A stretch of 64,000 nucleotides of DNA from Lachnoclostridium sp. An118 (GCF_002160985.1 NZ_NFLQ01000002.1:124001-188000), one strand, 5' to 3'. Counted from the stretch's first letter, positions 29,916 to 40,200 are shown. Notes: generated by a model from the letters alone, not told the origin. Numbers and translations: made by a program.

Positions 29916-30071
29916 ATGAGAAACAGCGAGAGAAAAGACATCAGCCAGGAAGCGATTTCCATGGAAGAATACTTGAGCAAGAGACAGAAGATAAAGGAGG
30001 CACAGCAGAGAGGAAGAGGCCGCAAGAAAGAAACAAGCCCGGCCTGGATGTGGGCCGGACTTTACGTCTGA
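29916..30071 (+). CDS. Small basic hypothetical protein, 51 residues
   Basis: ATG at 29916 with GGAGG 9 bp upstream encodes a charged, probably helical peptide (SMEEYLSKRQKIKEAQQRGR) ending in a hydrophobic tip AWMWAGLYV. Its 3' end overlaps the convergent membrane-protein gene by 10 bp. A TATAAT at 29852-29857 lies upstream without a clear -35. No family recognised. Confidence 0.45.
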   Translation: MRNSERKDISQEAISMEEYLSKRQKIKEAQQRGRGRKKETSPAWMWAGLYV

Positions 30072-30340
30072 TCCTGACCGGGGTCAGCTGCTTCTGCCTC
30101 TTTTCCCTCCTTTTTGGGGCGGTTCTCCTCATCGAGGGGAGGACGCCCGGACTGAAGGGTCCGGTACACCAGCGTGTAGGCGTACAGGAGAACGGGGATG
30201 ACAAAGGTGCAGACGATGGAGGCCTTCAGAAGGCCCATGGTCTGTGAATGGTCGGTGACCGCGAAGAACAGGGTGCTGCCGTACATGACAACGAGGAGAA
30301 CGGCCCCGCAGGCCGCCAGGATCCGTCTGATCTTTTCCAT
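30062..30340 (-). CDS. Small two-TM membrane protein
   Basis: A 92-residue protein; residues 6-27 and 38-62 are hydrophobic, followed by a charged tail (EENRPKKEGKEAEAADPG). The ATG at 30340 has AAAGGAG about 9 bp upstream; the longer open frame is not family-like and has no ribosome site. Function unknown. Confidence 0.6.
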   Translation of the reverse strand: MEKIRRILAACGAVLLVVMYGSTLFFAVTDHSQTMGLLKASIVCTFVIPVLLYAYTLVYRTLQSGRPPLDEENRPKKEGKEAEAADPGQDQT

Positions 30341-30477
30341 TGTGAAGGGCTCCTTTCTGAAACGATGCTGGGACAAAAACCGAGGCTGCGATGCCCGGGG
30401 ATTGCTCCGTGCAGCGCACTCCCGCAATCCTGGCATCATTATATCGGGAAACCGTTAAAAAATCAAATCCATCCTCT

Positions 30478-30505
30478 TTGAAAATCGGGGAAAATAGTAT
30501 ATAAT
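30478..30505 (+). promoter_or_regulatory. Promoter of the SEC-C/ydcF operon
   Basis: TTGAAA and perfect TATAAT with 16-bp spacing, about 54 bp before the start codon. Confidence 0.6.
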
Positions 30506-30558
30506 AGGGCTTGCACAGAAAAAAACCTGCTCGGGCAGGCGCACAAAGGAGTATAAAA

Positions 30559-31062
30559 ATGAGTACATTACTGGAACAGTGGCGGGCTACCGCTTACAAT
30601 GAGAAGGCAGACAGAGGCCAGCTTCAGAAGTTCTGGGCTTCCTATTTTCAGATCGAAAAGGAAATCTATGAGAAGCTGCTCTCCAACCCGGACGAGGAGG
30701 TACATGGCACAGTCAAGGAGCTGGCGGAGAGATTCGGCCACAGCGTCATGACCATGGTGGGCTTTCTGGATGGCATTGACGAGAGCCTGAAGGTGCCAAA
30801 CCCCATTGAGACCATGGATGAAGACACGCAGGTGAACCTTGTGTATGACAAAGCCCTGTTATATAAGAACATGGTCGCCGCCAAGGCGGACTGGCTTTAC
30901 GAGCTACCCCAGTGGGATGATATTTTCACGGAGGAGGAGAGAAGGGCACTCTACAAGGAGCAGAAGGAGTCGGGCACGGTCCGCAAGCCGAAGAAGATAG
31001 GGCGCAATGATCCCTGCCCCTGCGGAAGCGGAAAGAAATATAAGCACTGCTGCGGAAGATAA
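30559..31062 (+). CDS. SEC-C metal-binding domain protein
   Basis: A 167-residue protein with a mostly helical N-terminal domain and a C-terminal SEC-C zinc motif [13 protein letters not shown], the same motif that ends SecA and many other proteins. The start at 30559 has AAAGGAG 7 bp upstream. It begins an operon with the YdcF-like gene (start 1 bp after its stop), the aldo/keto reductase and the thioesterase. Biological role unknown; the zinc motif often mediates protein or ribosome contacts. Confidence 0.85.
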   Translation: MSTLLEQWRATAYNEKADRGQLQKFWASYFQIEKEIYEKLLSNPDEEVHGTVKELAERFGHSVMTMVGFLDGIDESLKVPNPIETMDEDTQVNLVYDKALLYKNMVAAKADWLYELPQWDDIFTEEERRALYKEQKESGTVRKPKKIGRNDPCPCGSGKKYKHCCGR

Positions 31063-31063
31063 G

Positions 31064-31777
31064 ATGATACTGACAGCGGCGGTTTTCTGTCTGGCATATT
31101 ATCTGATCATCTGTAAGGCGATGGGAAAGTGGAATTCTACCTTTGCCGGGTTCTGGCCCGGGGCCGGGGCCGTGTGCCTTCTCGGGCACGGGGCCGTCCT
31201 TGCCGGCCCCCGCTGGCTGGCGCTGGCAGTGGAGAGTTCCTTTTCCATTGCCCTTTTTGTATTTGTGCTGGTGGAGCTGCGCATCCTTCTGGGGATGCGC
31301 CCGGACCGGGAGGCGGACTGCCCCTTCATCATCGTCCTGGGCGCCCAGATCCAGGGGACAAGGGTCACTCTCTCCCTGCGCCGGCGCCTGGACGCAGCTG
31401 TTTCCTACCTGGAGGAGCATCCGGATGCGGTGGCGGTCCTGTCCGGCGGACAGGGGAAGGGGGAGGCGGTCAGTGAGGCAGGAGCCATGGGAGAGTATAT
31501 GCGGGCAAGAGGGATCAGCCCGGACAGGCTGCTCCTGGAAGAGAAGTCCACATCCACCAGGGAAAATTTCGCCTTTTCCCGTTCCCTCATACCGGACAGG
31601 TCAGCGCCGGTGGGAGTCGTGACAAACAATTTCCACATGTACAGGGCAAAGGAGTATGCCAGGAGGACAGGCTACGAAGATCCCCGGGCTATCCCGGCGC
31701 CCAGCAGTCCGGTGCTGTTTTTGAACTACGTGACAAGAGAATTTTTTGCGGTCTGGAAGATGTGGATCTGCAGATAA
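31064..31777 (+). CDS. YdcF/DUF218-family membrane protein
   Basis: A 237-residue protein with two to three hydrophobic N-terminal segments and a DUF218 domain from about residue 80: FIIVLGAQI, VAVLSGGQGKGE, LLLEEKSTSTRENFAFS and VGVVTNNFHMYRAK. The family includes SanA and ElyC, linked to envelope permeability and peptidoglycan lipid carrier handling; the reaction is not established. The start lies 1 bp after the SEC-C stop, in a coupled operon. Confidence 0.88.
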   Translation: MILTAAVFCLAYYLIICKAMGKWNSTFAGFWPGAGAVCLLGHGAVLAGPRWLALAVESSFSIALFVFVLVELRILLGMRPDREADCPFIIVLGAQIQGTRVTLSLRRRLDAAVSYLEEHPDAVAVLSGGQGKGEAVSEAGAMGEYMRARGISPDRLLLEEKSTSTRENFAFSRSLIPDRSAPVGVVTNNFHMYRAKEYARRTGYEDPRAIPAPSSPVLFLNYVTREFFAVWKMWICR

Positions 31778-31788
31778 AGGAGAAGAAT

Positions 31789-32652
31789 ATGAAAAATATG
31801 TACGACTGCTACACTTTGAACAACGGAGTGGAGAATCCCTGTCTTGGCTACGGCACCTACAAGGCGGCGGACGGAAAGAGCGCGGATATCATAGAGATGG
31901 CTATTGAGGCCGGGTACCGGTATTTTGACACCGCCTCCTTCTACGGGACCGAGGAGTATCTGGCGGAGGCCATACGCAGGAGCGGCATCCCGAGGAAAGA
32001 GTTTTTTATCGCGTCCAAGGCCTGGAAGACCCAGATGGGGTACGAAAAGGTAAAGGAGGCCTTCCGGCAGTCACTGGAGGCTCTGGAGACCGATTACCTG
32101 GACCTCTACCTGATCCACTGGCCGCTGCCGGAGGAGGGATACAGGGACTGGAAACGGCTGGATAAAGAGACCTGGAGAGGGCTGGAGGAGCTGTACGAGG
32201 AGGGAAAAGTCAGGGCGATCGGCGTGAGCAACTTCCTCCCCCATCACATTGAGAACCTGCTGGAGGACTGCCGCGTCCGACCGGCGGTGGACCAGATCGA
32301 GTTCCACCCCGGCTACACCCAGGAGATGACGGTCCGGTACTGCCAGGAGAAGGGGATCCTGGTGCAGGCCTGGAGCCCCATTGGAAGGAGAGCCCTGCTG
32401 GACAATGAGATGCTGCAGGAGATGGCCGCACAGTACGGCGTCTCTGTGGCCCAGCTGTGTATCCGCTACGCCATCCAGAGAGGTGTTGTGCCCCTGCCCA
32501 AGTCCTCCGCCATGGAGCGGATGGAGCAGAACCAGGATGTGTTCGGGTTTGAGATCAAAGAGGAGGATATGTACAGACTGGGGACCATGCCCCAGACCGG
32601 CTGGTCGGGACAGCATCCGGACGCCGGTTCCATACGAGGGAGTGAGAGATAA
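31789..32652 (+). CDS. Aldo/keto reductase
   Basis: A 287-residue NADPH-dependent reductase of the AKR superfamily. The catalytic set is present: D and Y in YFDTASFYG, K in ASKAWK, and H in LIHWPLP; GVSNF lies further on, and the NADPH-binding PLPKSSA is near residue 240. AAAGGAG lies 6 bp before the ATG at 31789, which overlaps no earlier gene; an ATG 9 bp later is possible. Substrate unknown. The stop and the thioesterase start share one base (TAATG). Confidence 0.92.
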   Translation: MKNMYDCYTLNNGVENPCLGYGTYKAADGKSADIIEMAIEAGYRYFDTASFYGTEEYLAEAIRRSGIPRKEFFIASKAWKTQMGYEKVKEAFRQSLEALETDYLDLYLIHWPLPEEGYRDWKRLDKETWRGLEELYEEGKVRAIGVSNFLPHHIENLLEDCRVRPAVDQIEFHPGYTQEMTVRYCQEKGILVQAWSPIGRRALLDNEMLQEMAAQYGVSVAQLCIRYAIQRGVVPLPKSSAMERMEQNQDVFGFEIKEEDMYRLGTMPQTGWSGQHPDAGSIRGSER

Positions 32653-33080
32653 TGAGAGAGATACGGGAATACAGACATAAGGTGCAGTATTACGAGACGG
32701 ACCAGATGAGAGTCGTCCATCATTCCAACTATATCCGCTGGTTCGAGGAGGCCAGGGTCGATCTTATGGAGCAGATGGGCATGGGCTACGACAGGATGGA
32801 GGAGCTGGGGATAGCCAGCCCGGTCCTGGGCGTGGAGGCGGATTATCTGCGGATGGTCCACTTTGGGGATACTGTGTCCATCCGGACCAGGATGAAGGAG
32901 TACAATGGCATCAAGCTGACCCTGGAGTACGAGGTGACAGATGAGGAGACCGGTATGGTCCACTGCCGGGGGCTGACAAAGCACTGCTTTTTAAATGAAA
33001 AGGGGCGCCCCGTGTCCCTGAAAAAGGATCACCCGGATATCCACGCTCTTTTTCTCGAGGTGGCAGGACAGGAAAAGTAA
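32652..33080 (+). CDS. Acyl-CoA thioesterase, YbgC/4-hydroxybenzoyl-CoA type
   Basis: A 142-residue hot-dog-fold protein. The family signature YYETDQMRVVHHSNYIRWFE is at about residues 13-32, with the catalytic aspartate (D17) in it. It hydrolyses acyl-CoA; the acyl group is unknown. Start overlaps the aldo/keto reductase stop by one base, so it is the last gene of the SEC-C to thioesterase unit. Confidence 0.92.
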   Translation: MREIREYRHKVQYYETDQMRVVHHSNYIRWFEEARVDLMEQMGMGYDRMEELGIASPVLGVEADYLRMVHFGDTVSIRTRMKEYNGIKLTLEYEVTDEETGMVHCRGLTKHCFLNEKGRPVSLKKDHPDIHALFLEVAGQEK

Positions 33081-33148
33081 AAGACAGAATATTTTTCGAA
33101 AATAGTGCAGATACTAGCTCTGATAAACAGATAAAGGAGGTAGTATCA

Positions 33149-33517
33149 ATGCCAGAATTAAAATGCACCGTGCAGACCTGCATGCACAATCAGGATTACT
33201 ACTGCACCCTGGACAAGATCCAGGTGGGAGGAAATTCCGCCAAAAAGGCTGAGGAGACAAGCTGCGACAGCTTCCAGGAAAGAGGGGCATCCCGGATCGA
33301 TTCCGCTGCCGGCTCCTACAGCAATTCCTACAGCGGCGCCGCCGGAACGGGGGCGGGAAAGAGTATGGGAAGCGCTTCAGCCTGCAGCTGTGTGGACTGT
33401 CAGGCAGTCCAGTGCAAGTACAATGACAGCTGCCAGTGCCATGCCGGAAAGATCAGCGTGGAGGGCGGAAACGCCAGTCAGAGCAGTCAGACAGCGTGCG
33501 CTACATTTGCCTGCTGA
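33149..33517 (+). CDS. DUF1540 protein with two Cys-rich units
   Basis: A 122-residue protein with two copies of the DUF1540 pattern: CTVQTCMHNQDYYCTLDKI (about residues 5-23) ending CDSF, and CVDCQAVQCKYNDSCQCHAG (about 78-97) ending CATF, joined by a Ser/Gly/Tyr-rich linker. Fifteen or so cysteines suggest metal binding or oxidation-stable structure. DUF1540 proteins are common in spore-forming Clostridia and of unknown function. AAAGGAGG lies 8 bp before the ATG. Confidence 0.88.
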   Translation: MPELKCTVQTCMHNQDYYCTLDKIQVGGNSAKKAEETSCDSFQERGASRIDSAAGSYSNSYSGAAGTGAGKSMGSASACSCVDCQAVQCKYNDSCQCHAGKISVEGGNASQSSQTACATFAC

Positions 33518-33566
33518 GACTAAAGCCTTCAGCAGGAGCGCGCTGGATAAACAGAGAAAGGGCAAG

Positions 33567-33590
33567 GGAAGGGCTTCGGCCCTTCCTTTC
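33567..33590 (+). terminator. Terminator after the DUF1540 gene
   Basis: GGAAGGGC, TTCG tetraloop, GCCCTTCC, then TTTCTTCG. The next promoter's -35 lies just beyond. Confidence 0.8.
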
Positions 33591-33594
33591 TTCG

Positions 33595-33623
33595 TTGCTT
33601 TTTCGGAGGCGGATCGCTATAAT
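33595..33623 (+). promoter_or_regulatory. Promoter of the AI-2E transporter-metA unit
   Basis: TTGCTT and perfect TATAAT with 17-bp spacing, 36 bp before the start codon. Confidence 0.65.
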
Positions 33624-33658
33624 AATTTGTAAGTGCGGTATGAGAAAGAAGGGAATCC

Positions 33659-35104
33659 ATGAGTAAGATGAAGAAGGAAACGGAAAAGAAAACTGCAGAG
33701 TCCAGAGTCCCGGGGACAGGGCCAGGTGGAGGCGGGACAGAGGAGAAGCGGGAAAGGGGCAGTGCCGGCGGACACTATGCGGACAGGCTGCGCATAGGGA
33801 CCAGGGGCGCTTCCTGGCTCCGGCAGCAGTTCGGAAAGGGCATAACCTATTTCCTTGTCGTGGCGGCCAGCATCATATTCTACTTTGCCCTGCTCCGTGC
33901 CACCAACCTGACAGACGTCCTCTGGAGGATCGTGGATGTGCTCAAACCGGTCCTGTACGGACTGATCATCGCCTATCTTTTGGACCCCATCGTGGAGAAG
34001 GTGGACGAGCGCCTTGCCCCGGTGCTCAGAGCCAGGTTTGAGAGACCGGAAAAGGGAGAAAAGCTGTCGCGGTCCGTGGGCATCACTCTGGCAGTCATCT
34101 TTCTGGTCCTCATGGTGGCGGCCCTGTTTAATCTCCTTATACCGGAGCTGTATAAGAGCATCAGGGACCTGGTGATCGCCCTCCCCGGGCAGATGAATGA
34201 CCTGGTATCCCACATGAACCGCCTGTACTCGCACGACTCCACTGTGGGCGAGGTGTTCAAGGCGGCGGTGCAGGAGGGGACATCCATGGTCCAGTCCTGG
34301 CTCCGCACGGACCTGCTGGGCCGTGTCAATGAGATCATGTATAGCCTGACGGAGGGTGTGATCAATGTAGTCAGTGAGCTGTTCAACATACTCGTGGGCG
34401 TGATCGTCTCTGTGTACATACTCTTCAGCAAGGAAAAATTCCTCCGGCAGGGTAAGAAGACCGTGTACGCCCTCCTGCCTGCCCACTATGCGAACAGCCT
34501 GCTCCATCTGGCGGGAAAGACGAATGAGATATTTGGAGCGTTCATCATAGGGAAGATCATCGATGCCGCGCTGGTGGGCGTGCTGTGCTTTGTCGGTATC
34601 TCCCTGCTGAACATTCCCTATGCGGTACTGGTGAGCGTGGTGGTGGGAGTGACGAACATCATTCCTTTCTTTGGCCCCTATATCGGCGGGGTCCCCAGCG
34701 CCGTGCTGATCCTGCTGGCCGACCCGGTGAAGGGGATCTCCTTCATTATATTCATTATCATACTGCAGCAGGTGGACGGCAATTTCATTGAGCCGAAGAT
34801 CCTGGGGAACACTACGGGACTGTCGGCGTTCTGGGTGATCTTCGCTATCTTCCTTGGAGGCGGACTGTTTGGATTTGTGGGAATGCTGATCGGAGTGCCT
34901 CTCTTTGGAGTGGTCTACTACATCATACAGATGTTCATCAACAGCCGTCTGGAGAAGAAGCAGCTCCCCAGCCACTCGGATTACTATGACGAGATGAGCT
35001 ATGTAGATGACAACGGAACCTATGTCCGCTCTCAGGAGCCCTCTCCGGGAAAGGAGAGCGGCAGGAGAGGGGAAGAAGGAAAGAAAACTGACAAAGGAGA
35101 GTAA
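33659..35104 (+). CDS. AI-2E family transporter-type permease
   Basis: A 481-residue membrane protein of the AI-2E/UPF0118 family (PerM, TqsA), with about eight hydrophobic segments and the family-like stretch IPFFGPYIGGVPSAVLIL in the C-terminal third. The first 55 residues are charged and disordered, longer than typical. Members export signalling molecules, sodium or other substrates; the name does not prove quorum-sensing transport. metA starts 3 bp after its stop, so both share a transcript. Confidence 0.9.
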   Translation: MSKMKKETEKKTAESRVPGTGPGGGGTEEKRERGSAGGHYADRLRIGTRGASWLRQQFGKGITYFLVVAASIIFYFALLRATNLTDVLWRIVDVLKPVLYGLIIAYLLDPIVEKVDERLAPVLRARFERPEKGEKLSRSVGITLAVIFLVLMVAALFNLLIPELYKSIRDLVIALPGQMNDLVSHMNRLYSHDSTVGEVFKAAVQEGTSMVQSWLRTDLLGRVNEIMYSLTEGVINVVSELFNILVGVIVSVYILFSKEKFLRQGKKTVYALLPAHYANSLLHLAGKTNEIFGAFIIGKIIDAALVGVLCFVGISLLNIPYAVLVSVVVGVTNIIPFFGPYIGGVPSAVLILLADPVKGISFIIFIIILQQVDGNFIEPKILGNTTGLSAFWVIFAIFLGGGLFGFVGMLIGVPLFGVVYYIIQMFINSRLEKKQLPSHSDYYDEMSYVDDNGTYVRSQEPSPGKESGRRGEEGKKTDKGE

Positions 35105-35107
35105 TAT

Positions 35108-36028
35108 ATGCCAATTCGAGTACAGAATGATCTTCCGGTAAAAGAGATACTGGAGCAGGAGAATATCTTTGTGATGGACGAGCACCGGGCTACCCACCAG
35201 GACATCCGGCCCATCCGCATCGGGCTTCTGAACCTGATGCCGCTGAAGGAGGACACGGAGCTCCAGATCCTGCGCTCTATGTCCAACACGCCCCTTCAGA
35301 TAGATGTGGTGTTCATCAACGTGTCCAGCCACCAGTCCAAGAACACGTCCACCAGCCATCTGAACAAGTTCTATCTGCCTTTTCGGGATGTCAGGGACCA
35401 GAAGTTTGACGGTTTTATCATCACCGGGGCCCCGGTGGAGCAGATGCCCTTTGAGGAGGTGGACTACTGGGAGGAGCTGACGGAGATCATGGAGTGGACA
35501 AAGACCCATGTGACCTCCACCCTCCACCTGTGCTGGGGAGCCCAGGCGGCCCTCTACTACCACTACGGGATAGACAAGGTGCCCCTGGAGAAGAAGCTGT
35601 TCGGCGTCTTCAGACACAGGGTGCTGAACCGCAAGATCCCTCTCGTGAGGGGATTTGACGATGTGTTCCTCGCACCTCACTCCAGGCACACGGATGTGCC
35701 GGCGGACAGGATACGCGCGGACGGCAGGATCACCATCCTGGCTGAGTCGGAGAAGGCGGGAGCTTTCCTCTCCATGGCTCAGGACGGGCGCCAGATCTTT
35801 GTCATGGGCCACCCGGAGTACGACAGGGTCACCCTGGACGGGGAGTACAAGAGGGACCTGGCCAAGGGACTTCCCATTGAGATGCCGGAGAACTACTACC
35901 CGGATGACGATCCCCAGAACAAGCCCCTCCTGACCTGGCGAGCCCACGGCAACAACCTGTACACCAACTGGCTGAATTACTACGTGTACCAGGTGACGCC
36001 CTACAATATGATCGGGACGCCGTTTTAG
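35108..36028 (+). CDS. metA: Homoserine O-acetyltransferase (MetA/MetAS family)
   Basis: A 306-residue enzyme that activates homoserine for methionine synthesis. The nucleophile is C142 in LCWGAQA; the catalytic histidine and glutamate lie in MGHPEYDR. Residue 111 is glutamate (GAPVEQMPFEE). In this family Glu111 gives acetyl-CoA use and Gly111, as in E. coli, gives succinyl-CoA use, so acetyl transfer is predicted. AAAGGAGAG precedes the ATG. The neighbour is the AI-2E-type permease, with no apparent functional link, and no methionine riboswitch was seen. Confidence 0.95.
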   Translation: MPIRVQNDLPVKEILEQENIFVMDEHRATHQDIRPIRIGLLNLMPLKEDTELQILRSMSNTPLQIDVVFINVSSHQSKNTSTSHLNKFYLPFRDVRDQKFDGFIITGAPVEQMPFEEVDYWEELTEIMEWTKTHVTSTLHLCWGAQAALYYHYGIDKVPLEKKLFGVFRHRVLNRKIPLVRGFDDVFLAPHSRHTDVPADRIRADGRITILAESEKAGAFLSMAQDGRQIFVMGHPEYDRVTLDGEYKRDLAKGLPIEMPENYYPDDDPQNKPLLTWRAHGNNLYTNWLNYYVYQVTPYNMIGTPF

Positions 36029-36035
36029 AGCTCGT

Positions 36036-37136
36036 TCATGCAAGCAGCTCGGCCAGGCAAGCCATCAGCCGGTCGTTGTCCTCCGGCAGCATGACGCAGA
36101 AGCGGATGTACTCGCCCTCCAGGCTCTCAAAGGAGGAGCAGTCCCGTATCATCATGCCCCGCCGGATGGCTGCCTCGAAGACCTGGAAGGAGGAGAGCCC
36201 CTCCTTTAAGATACGCACCAGGATGAAGTTGGCGTAAGGGGTGTAGATCCGGGCGTGGCTAAAGCCGGAGAGGATGCCCGTGAGGCGCTCCCTCTCGGAG
36301 CCGATGAGCCGCCGGGTCTTCCCGATGTAGGGGGCGTCCCTCAGCATCAGCTCCCCCGCCAGGGCGGCGATGCTGCTGACGCTCCAGGGGTTCTGGTGGA
36401 TCGCCAGGGACGCAAGGAAGGCCTTGTTCCCGGTGATCCCGTAGCCAAGGCGCAGGCCCGGGGCGGCGAAGAATTTGGACACGCCCCGTATCACCATCAG
36501 GTTGTCAAAGTCCCGGGTGAGAGGGACGGCGGTGATCAGGCCGGGATTGGGGGCGAACTCCACGTAGGTCTCATCCACCATGACGAAGATGCCCCGCGCC
36601 CGGCAGGCGCCCGCCAGGGCCCTGAGCCTCTCCTGGGTGACGGCGGAGGAGGTGGGATTGTTGGGGTTGCACAGGATGACCAGGTCCGCGTCCTCCGGGA
36701 GAAACGCAAGGAGGTCCGGGATGTCCAGCTCAAATCGGTCCTCCTCCTTCAGGTCATAGGCGGTGATCTGGCCACCGGTCAGCTCAAGCTCCCGCTGGTA
36801 CTCCGAGTAGGTGGGGCCGATGACCACCGCGTGGCGGGCCCTGCGCTGGCTGATGAGGAGAGAGATGAGCTCCGTGGAGCCGTTTCCCACAGCAACAAAC
36901 GAGGTGGGAATCTGGCAGTAGTCCGAGATAGCGGCCTTCAGGGAGGCGTAGCCCCGGTCGGGATAGCGGCTGATGACGTCCAGGTTTTCTGCCAGGGCTG
37001 CTTTTACAGAGGGGGACAGGCCCAGGGGATTGACATTTGCCCCGAAGCCGGTGATCTCCTCCTTTTTGATGTGGTAATATTTTTCAATCTGCTCCAGGTC
37101 GCTGCCGTGGAAGGCAGGGCGTTCTGTGTTTTTCAT
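36036..37136 (-). CDS. PLP-dependent class II aminotransferase (HisC/CobD-like)
   Basis: A 366-residue fold type I PLP enzyme. NPNNPTSSAV and the phosphate-site VDETYVEFAP are present, the PLP lysine is in RGVSKFFAAPGLRLGYG at about residues 217-233, and the C-terminal arginine lies in YIRFCVMLP. The N-terminus FHGSDLEQIEKYY with GFGANVNPLG resembles threonine-phosphate decarboxylase CobD more than typical HisC. No cobalamin or histidine genes are nearby, so the exact reaction is open. AGGAGG precedes the ATG. It converges on metA with 7 bp between. Confidence 0.88.
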   Translation of the reverse strand: MKNTERPAFHGSDLEQIEKYYHIKKEEITGFGANVNPLGLSPSVKAALAENLDVISRYPDRGYASLKAAISDYCQIPTSFVAVGNGSTELISLLISQRRARHAVVIGPTYSEYQRELELTGGQITAYDLKEEDRFELDIPDLLAFLPEDADLVILCNPNNPTSSAVTQERLRALAGACRARGIFVMVDETYVEFAPNPGLITAVPLTRDFDNLMVIRGVSKFFAAPGLRLGYGITGNKAFLASLAIHQNPWSVSSIAALAGELMLRDAPYIGKTRRLIGSERERLTGILSGFSHARIYTPYANFILVRILKEGLSSFQVFEAAIRRGMMIRDCSSFESLEGEYIRFCVMLPEDNDRLMACLAELLA

Positions 37137-37208
37137 GTATATTCCTCCTGTTTTCTCCTGGATTTTTCTTTATTCCCTTATATTCTTCCAGATTTTCAGA
37201 TTACAGCA

Positions 37209-37238
37209 TTGCTATTATGAACACAGTAATGATATAAT
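37209..37238 (+). promoter_or_regulatory. Promoter of the three-gene unknown operon
   Basis: TTGCTA and perfect TATAAT with 18-bp spacing, about 47 bp before the start of the first gene. Confidence 0.65.
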
Positions 37239-37285
37239 CTATTATAGTATGTCTAATAAAGGCGATGCAAGAAGAGGTGGAAGGC

Positions 37286-40200
37286 TTGAAGAATAAAATT
37301 AAGAAATTTTCAAAGGGTGACTTTCAGACAGCAGGCCCGGAGATCGTGTTCGATGAGACCTGTCTGATCCTTACCATCGGTGAGGGGGAAGTGTACCGTG
37401 GAAGTTTTACAATCAGAAGCCAGACAGACGGGTCGATCCGGGGGATCGTGTATCCGTCTTCTTTTCGTATGCGCTGTGTGGAACAGGGCTTTGAGGGGAA
37501 TCCCGTCACGGTGAGGTTTGAGTACGATGGGAGGAATCTGCGCCCCGGACATGTGGAGCAGGGCAAATTCTCGGTTGTCTGCAACGGAGGGGAATACGAG
37601 GTGTCCTTCACCGCCATCATCGAGAAGCCCTACGTCATGACCGCCTACGGGAAGGTCCAGAGCACGGATGATTTCAAGAGGCTGGCTATCAAGGATTTCT
37701 CCGAGGCCCAGCGGCTGTTTCGGTCCCGGGAGTTCTACGAGGTGCTCAAGTACGAGAATCCCAGAATCTTCCATCTCTATGACAATATGCGCAAGTGGGC
37801 TCTGGACGAGCAGGCCATGGAGGAGTTCCTCGTGGGGATCAAGCAGAAGGAGTGTATCTTCCTCACCCTCCAGGGGGAGGGGATGCTCTTTGAGGACCTG
37901 AAGGAGGCCACCAAGGGCAGCTTTACCGTCATCAAGAACACCTGGGGCTTTATGCCTGTGCATATAAGGACAGAGGGGGGCTTTATCACCGTGCCCCGGC
38001 CGGAGATCACCACGGATGACTTCGTGGGAAATGTCTATGAGCTTGAGTTTGTGGTGAACACGGACCACCTCCACGCGGGCCGGAACTTCGGCAAGATCCA
38101 CCTTGTCACCCCCTATGAGACCCTCACATACGATGTGGAGGTACTGCAGAACGGGGAGTACGACGAGAATCGCCGGGAGATCGAGTTCCTGGCAGCCCAG
38201 ATACTGAAGGAGCACATTGCCTGCGAGGCGGGGCGGATCGACCTGAACACATGGACCAACAGCGCTGTGGAGAAGTCCAAGAGGATGCGCCAGTACGCGC
38301 CTCTGGATGACGGACTGCAGCTCTTCCAGGCGCATATATACATAAGAGGGGAGCGGATCGAGGAGGCCAAGTGGATACTGGAAAATTATAACTACAACCG
38401 GTTTGCCATCGGAAAGGACCCGGTCACCAACGCCTACTATCTGTACCTGACCGCCCTTATCAGAAAGAACGGGAACCATGCGGAGAGAGTGCTGGATGAG
38501 ATCGGGAAGACCTACCTGCGGCACCAGGATTCCTGGGAGCTGCTCCTCATGCTGCTGACCCTGGACCCCCAGTACCGGGATCCCTACCGCAGGCTGCGGG
38601 TGCTGGAGCAGCAGTTCTACGGGTATGAGACCAACCAGGTGCTCTTCTACCAGATTGCCTACCAGTGCTTTATGGAGAGGACCAATCTCCTGAAGAAGCT
38701 GGGGAAATTTGAGCTCCATGTGCTGAATTTCGCGGTGAAATACCGGCTTTTGACAAAGGAGCTGGCCCTCTACGCGGCCAACCTGGCCAGTCAGCAGAAG
38801 AGCTATGACGACCTTCTGTTCCACATACTGGAGCAGATCTATGACATGTACAAGGAGCCTATGATCCTGAACACCATCTGCACACTCCTCATCAAGGGAA
38901 ATAAGATGCAGCAGAGATATTTTGTCTGGTATCAGAGGGCGGTGGACGCTGAGCTGAAGATCGCCCAGCTCTACGAGTACTATATGGAGACCATCGAGGA
39001 GGACAAGGTGCGGGAGGCGCTGCCCAGGTCCATTTTCCTGTACTTTATGCACGGAAACAATCTGGACTACAAGAAGGCGGCCCTTCTCTACGCCAACCTG
39101 ATCACCTACGAGCAGTACGCCAGCGACCTGTACATCAGCTACCGGGAGCAGATGGTGGAGTTTGCCTGGGACCAGCTCGTGAAGAGGCATATCAACGAGT
39201 CCCTGAAGATCATCTATAAGAGGTTCTGCACCGAGGAGGAGATGACCGGGGAGAGACTGGAGGCCATGCGGGATATCTGCTACGCCTACGAGGTGACCAC
39301 AAAGGTCAGAGGCCTCAAGTGTGTGCTTGTCATCGAGAAGGACGGCTCCATCAAGCAGAGAGTGCCCTACCGGGAGGAGGGGGCTGTCGTTTACCTGTAC
39401 GACAAGGAAGCCAGGATCATCTGGGAGGGGATGGACGGACGCCATTACACGGATTCCATTGCCTTCGAGACAAGGCGGATGTTCTACGAACCCAGATATC
39501 TGGAAATGTGCAAAAAGTACATGTCCCACATGAACAGCTGGGGCGGTGACGGCGCAAAAGAGGAAGTGACATTCGACAATCTTCATATAAAGGACATCGA
39601 TGAATTCGATGAGAAGGAAGTGTTCCAGCTGTGCAGCAGGAGGATCCGGGAGGACAACTACGAGGAGGATGACTTCCTGCTCTACCTGTGTTTTGAGATG
39701 TTCAAGCGGCAGCAGTACGACAGGGTGACACTGACCTACCTGGCGGGCTTCTACTGCGGCGCCACAAAGGATATGAAGCAGCTGTGGAAGACGGCCAAAG
39801 AATATGGCGTCCAGACCGGGAAGCTGGGGGAGCGGATCATCACCCAGATGCTGTTCTCGGAGGATATGTTTGACGAAGAGGAGATCTTTATCGAGTACTA
39901 TCTGGGAGGAAACGCTTACTTCCGGCTGAAGCAGGCTTATCTGGCCTACGTCTCCAGAGAGTACATGGTGAGAGGGCGCAGGACGGGCCATACCATTTTT
40001 GAGATCATCGTCAACGAGCGCCGCCAGGAGGAGGATCTGGCAGACATATGCAAGATTGCCCTGCTGCGGTACTACTCCGACAGGGAGTACGGCCGCGAGG
40101 TGGAGGGAGTGCTCCACAGTGTGCTTGGAGAGCTCTGCGAGAAGCAGATCATCTTCCCCTTCTACCTGAAGTATCCGGAGAGCTGGCTGCGGGAGGCCCA

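Noticed and set aside
33617-36043. 808-codon minus-strand open frame opposite the AI-2E transporter and metA
   Set aside because: Both plus-strand genes have clear family motifs; the antisense frame has none and spans two genes.
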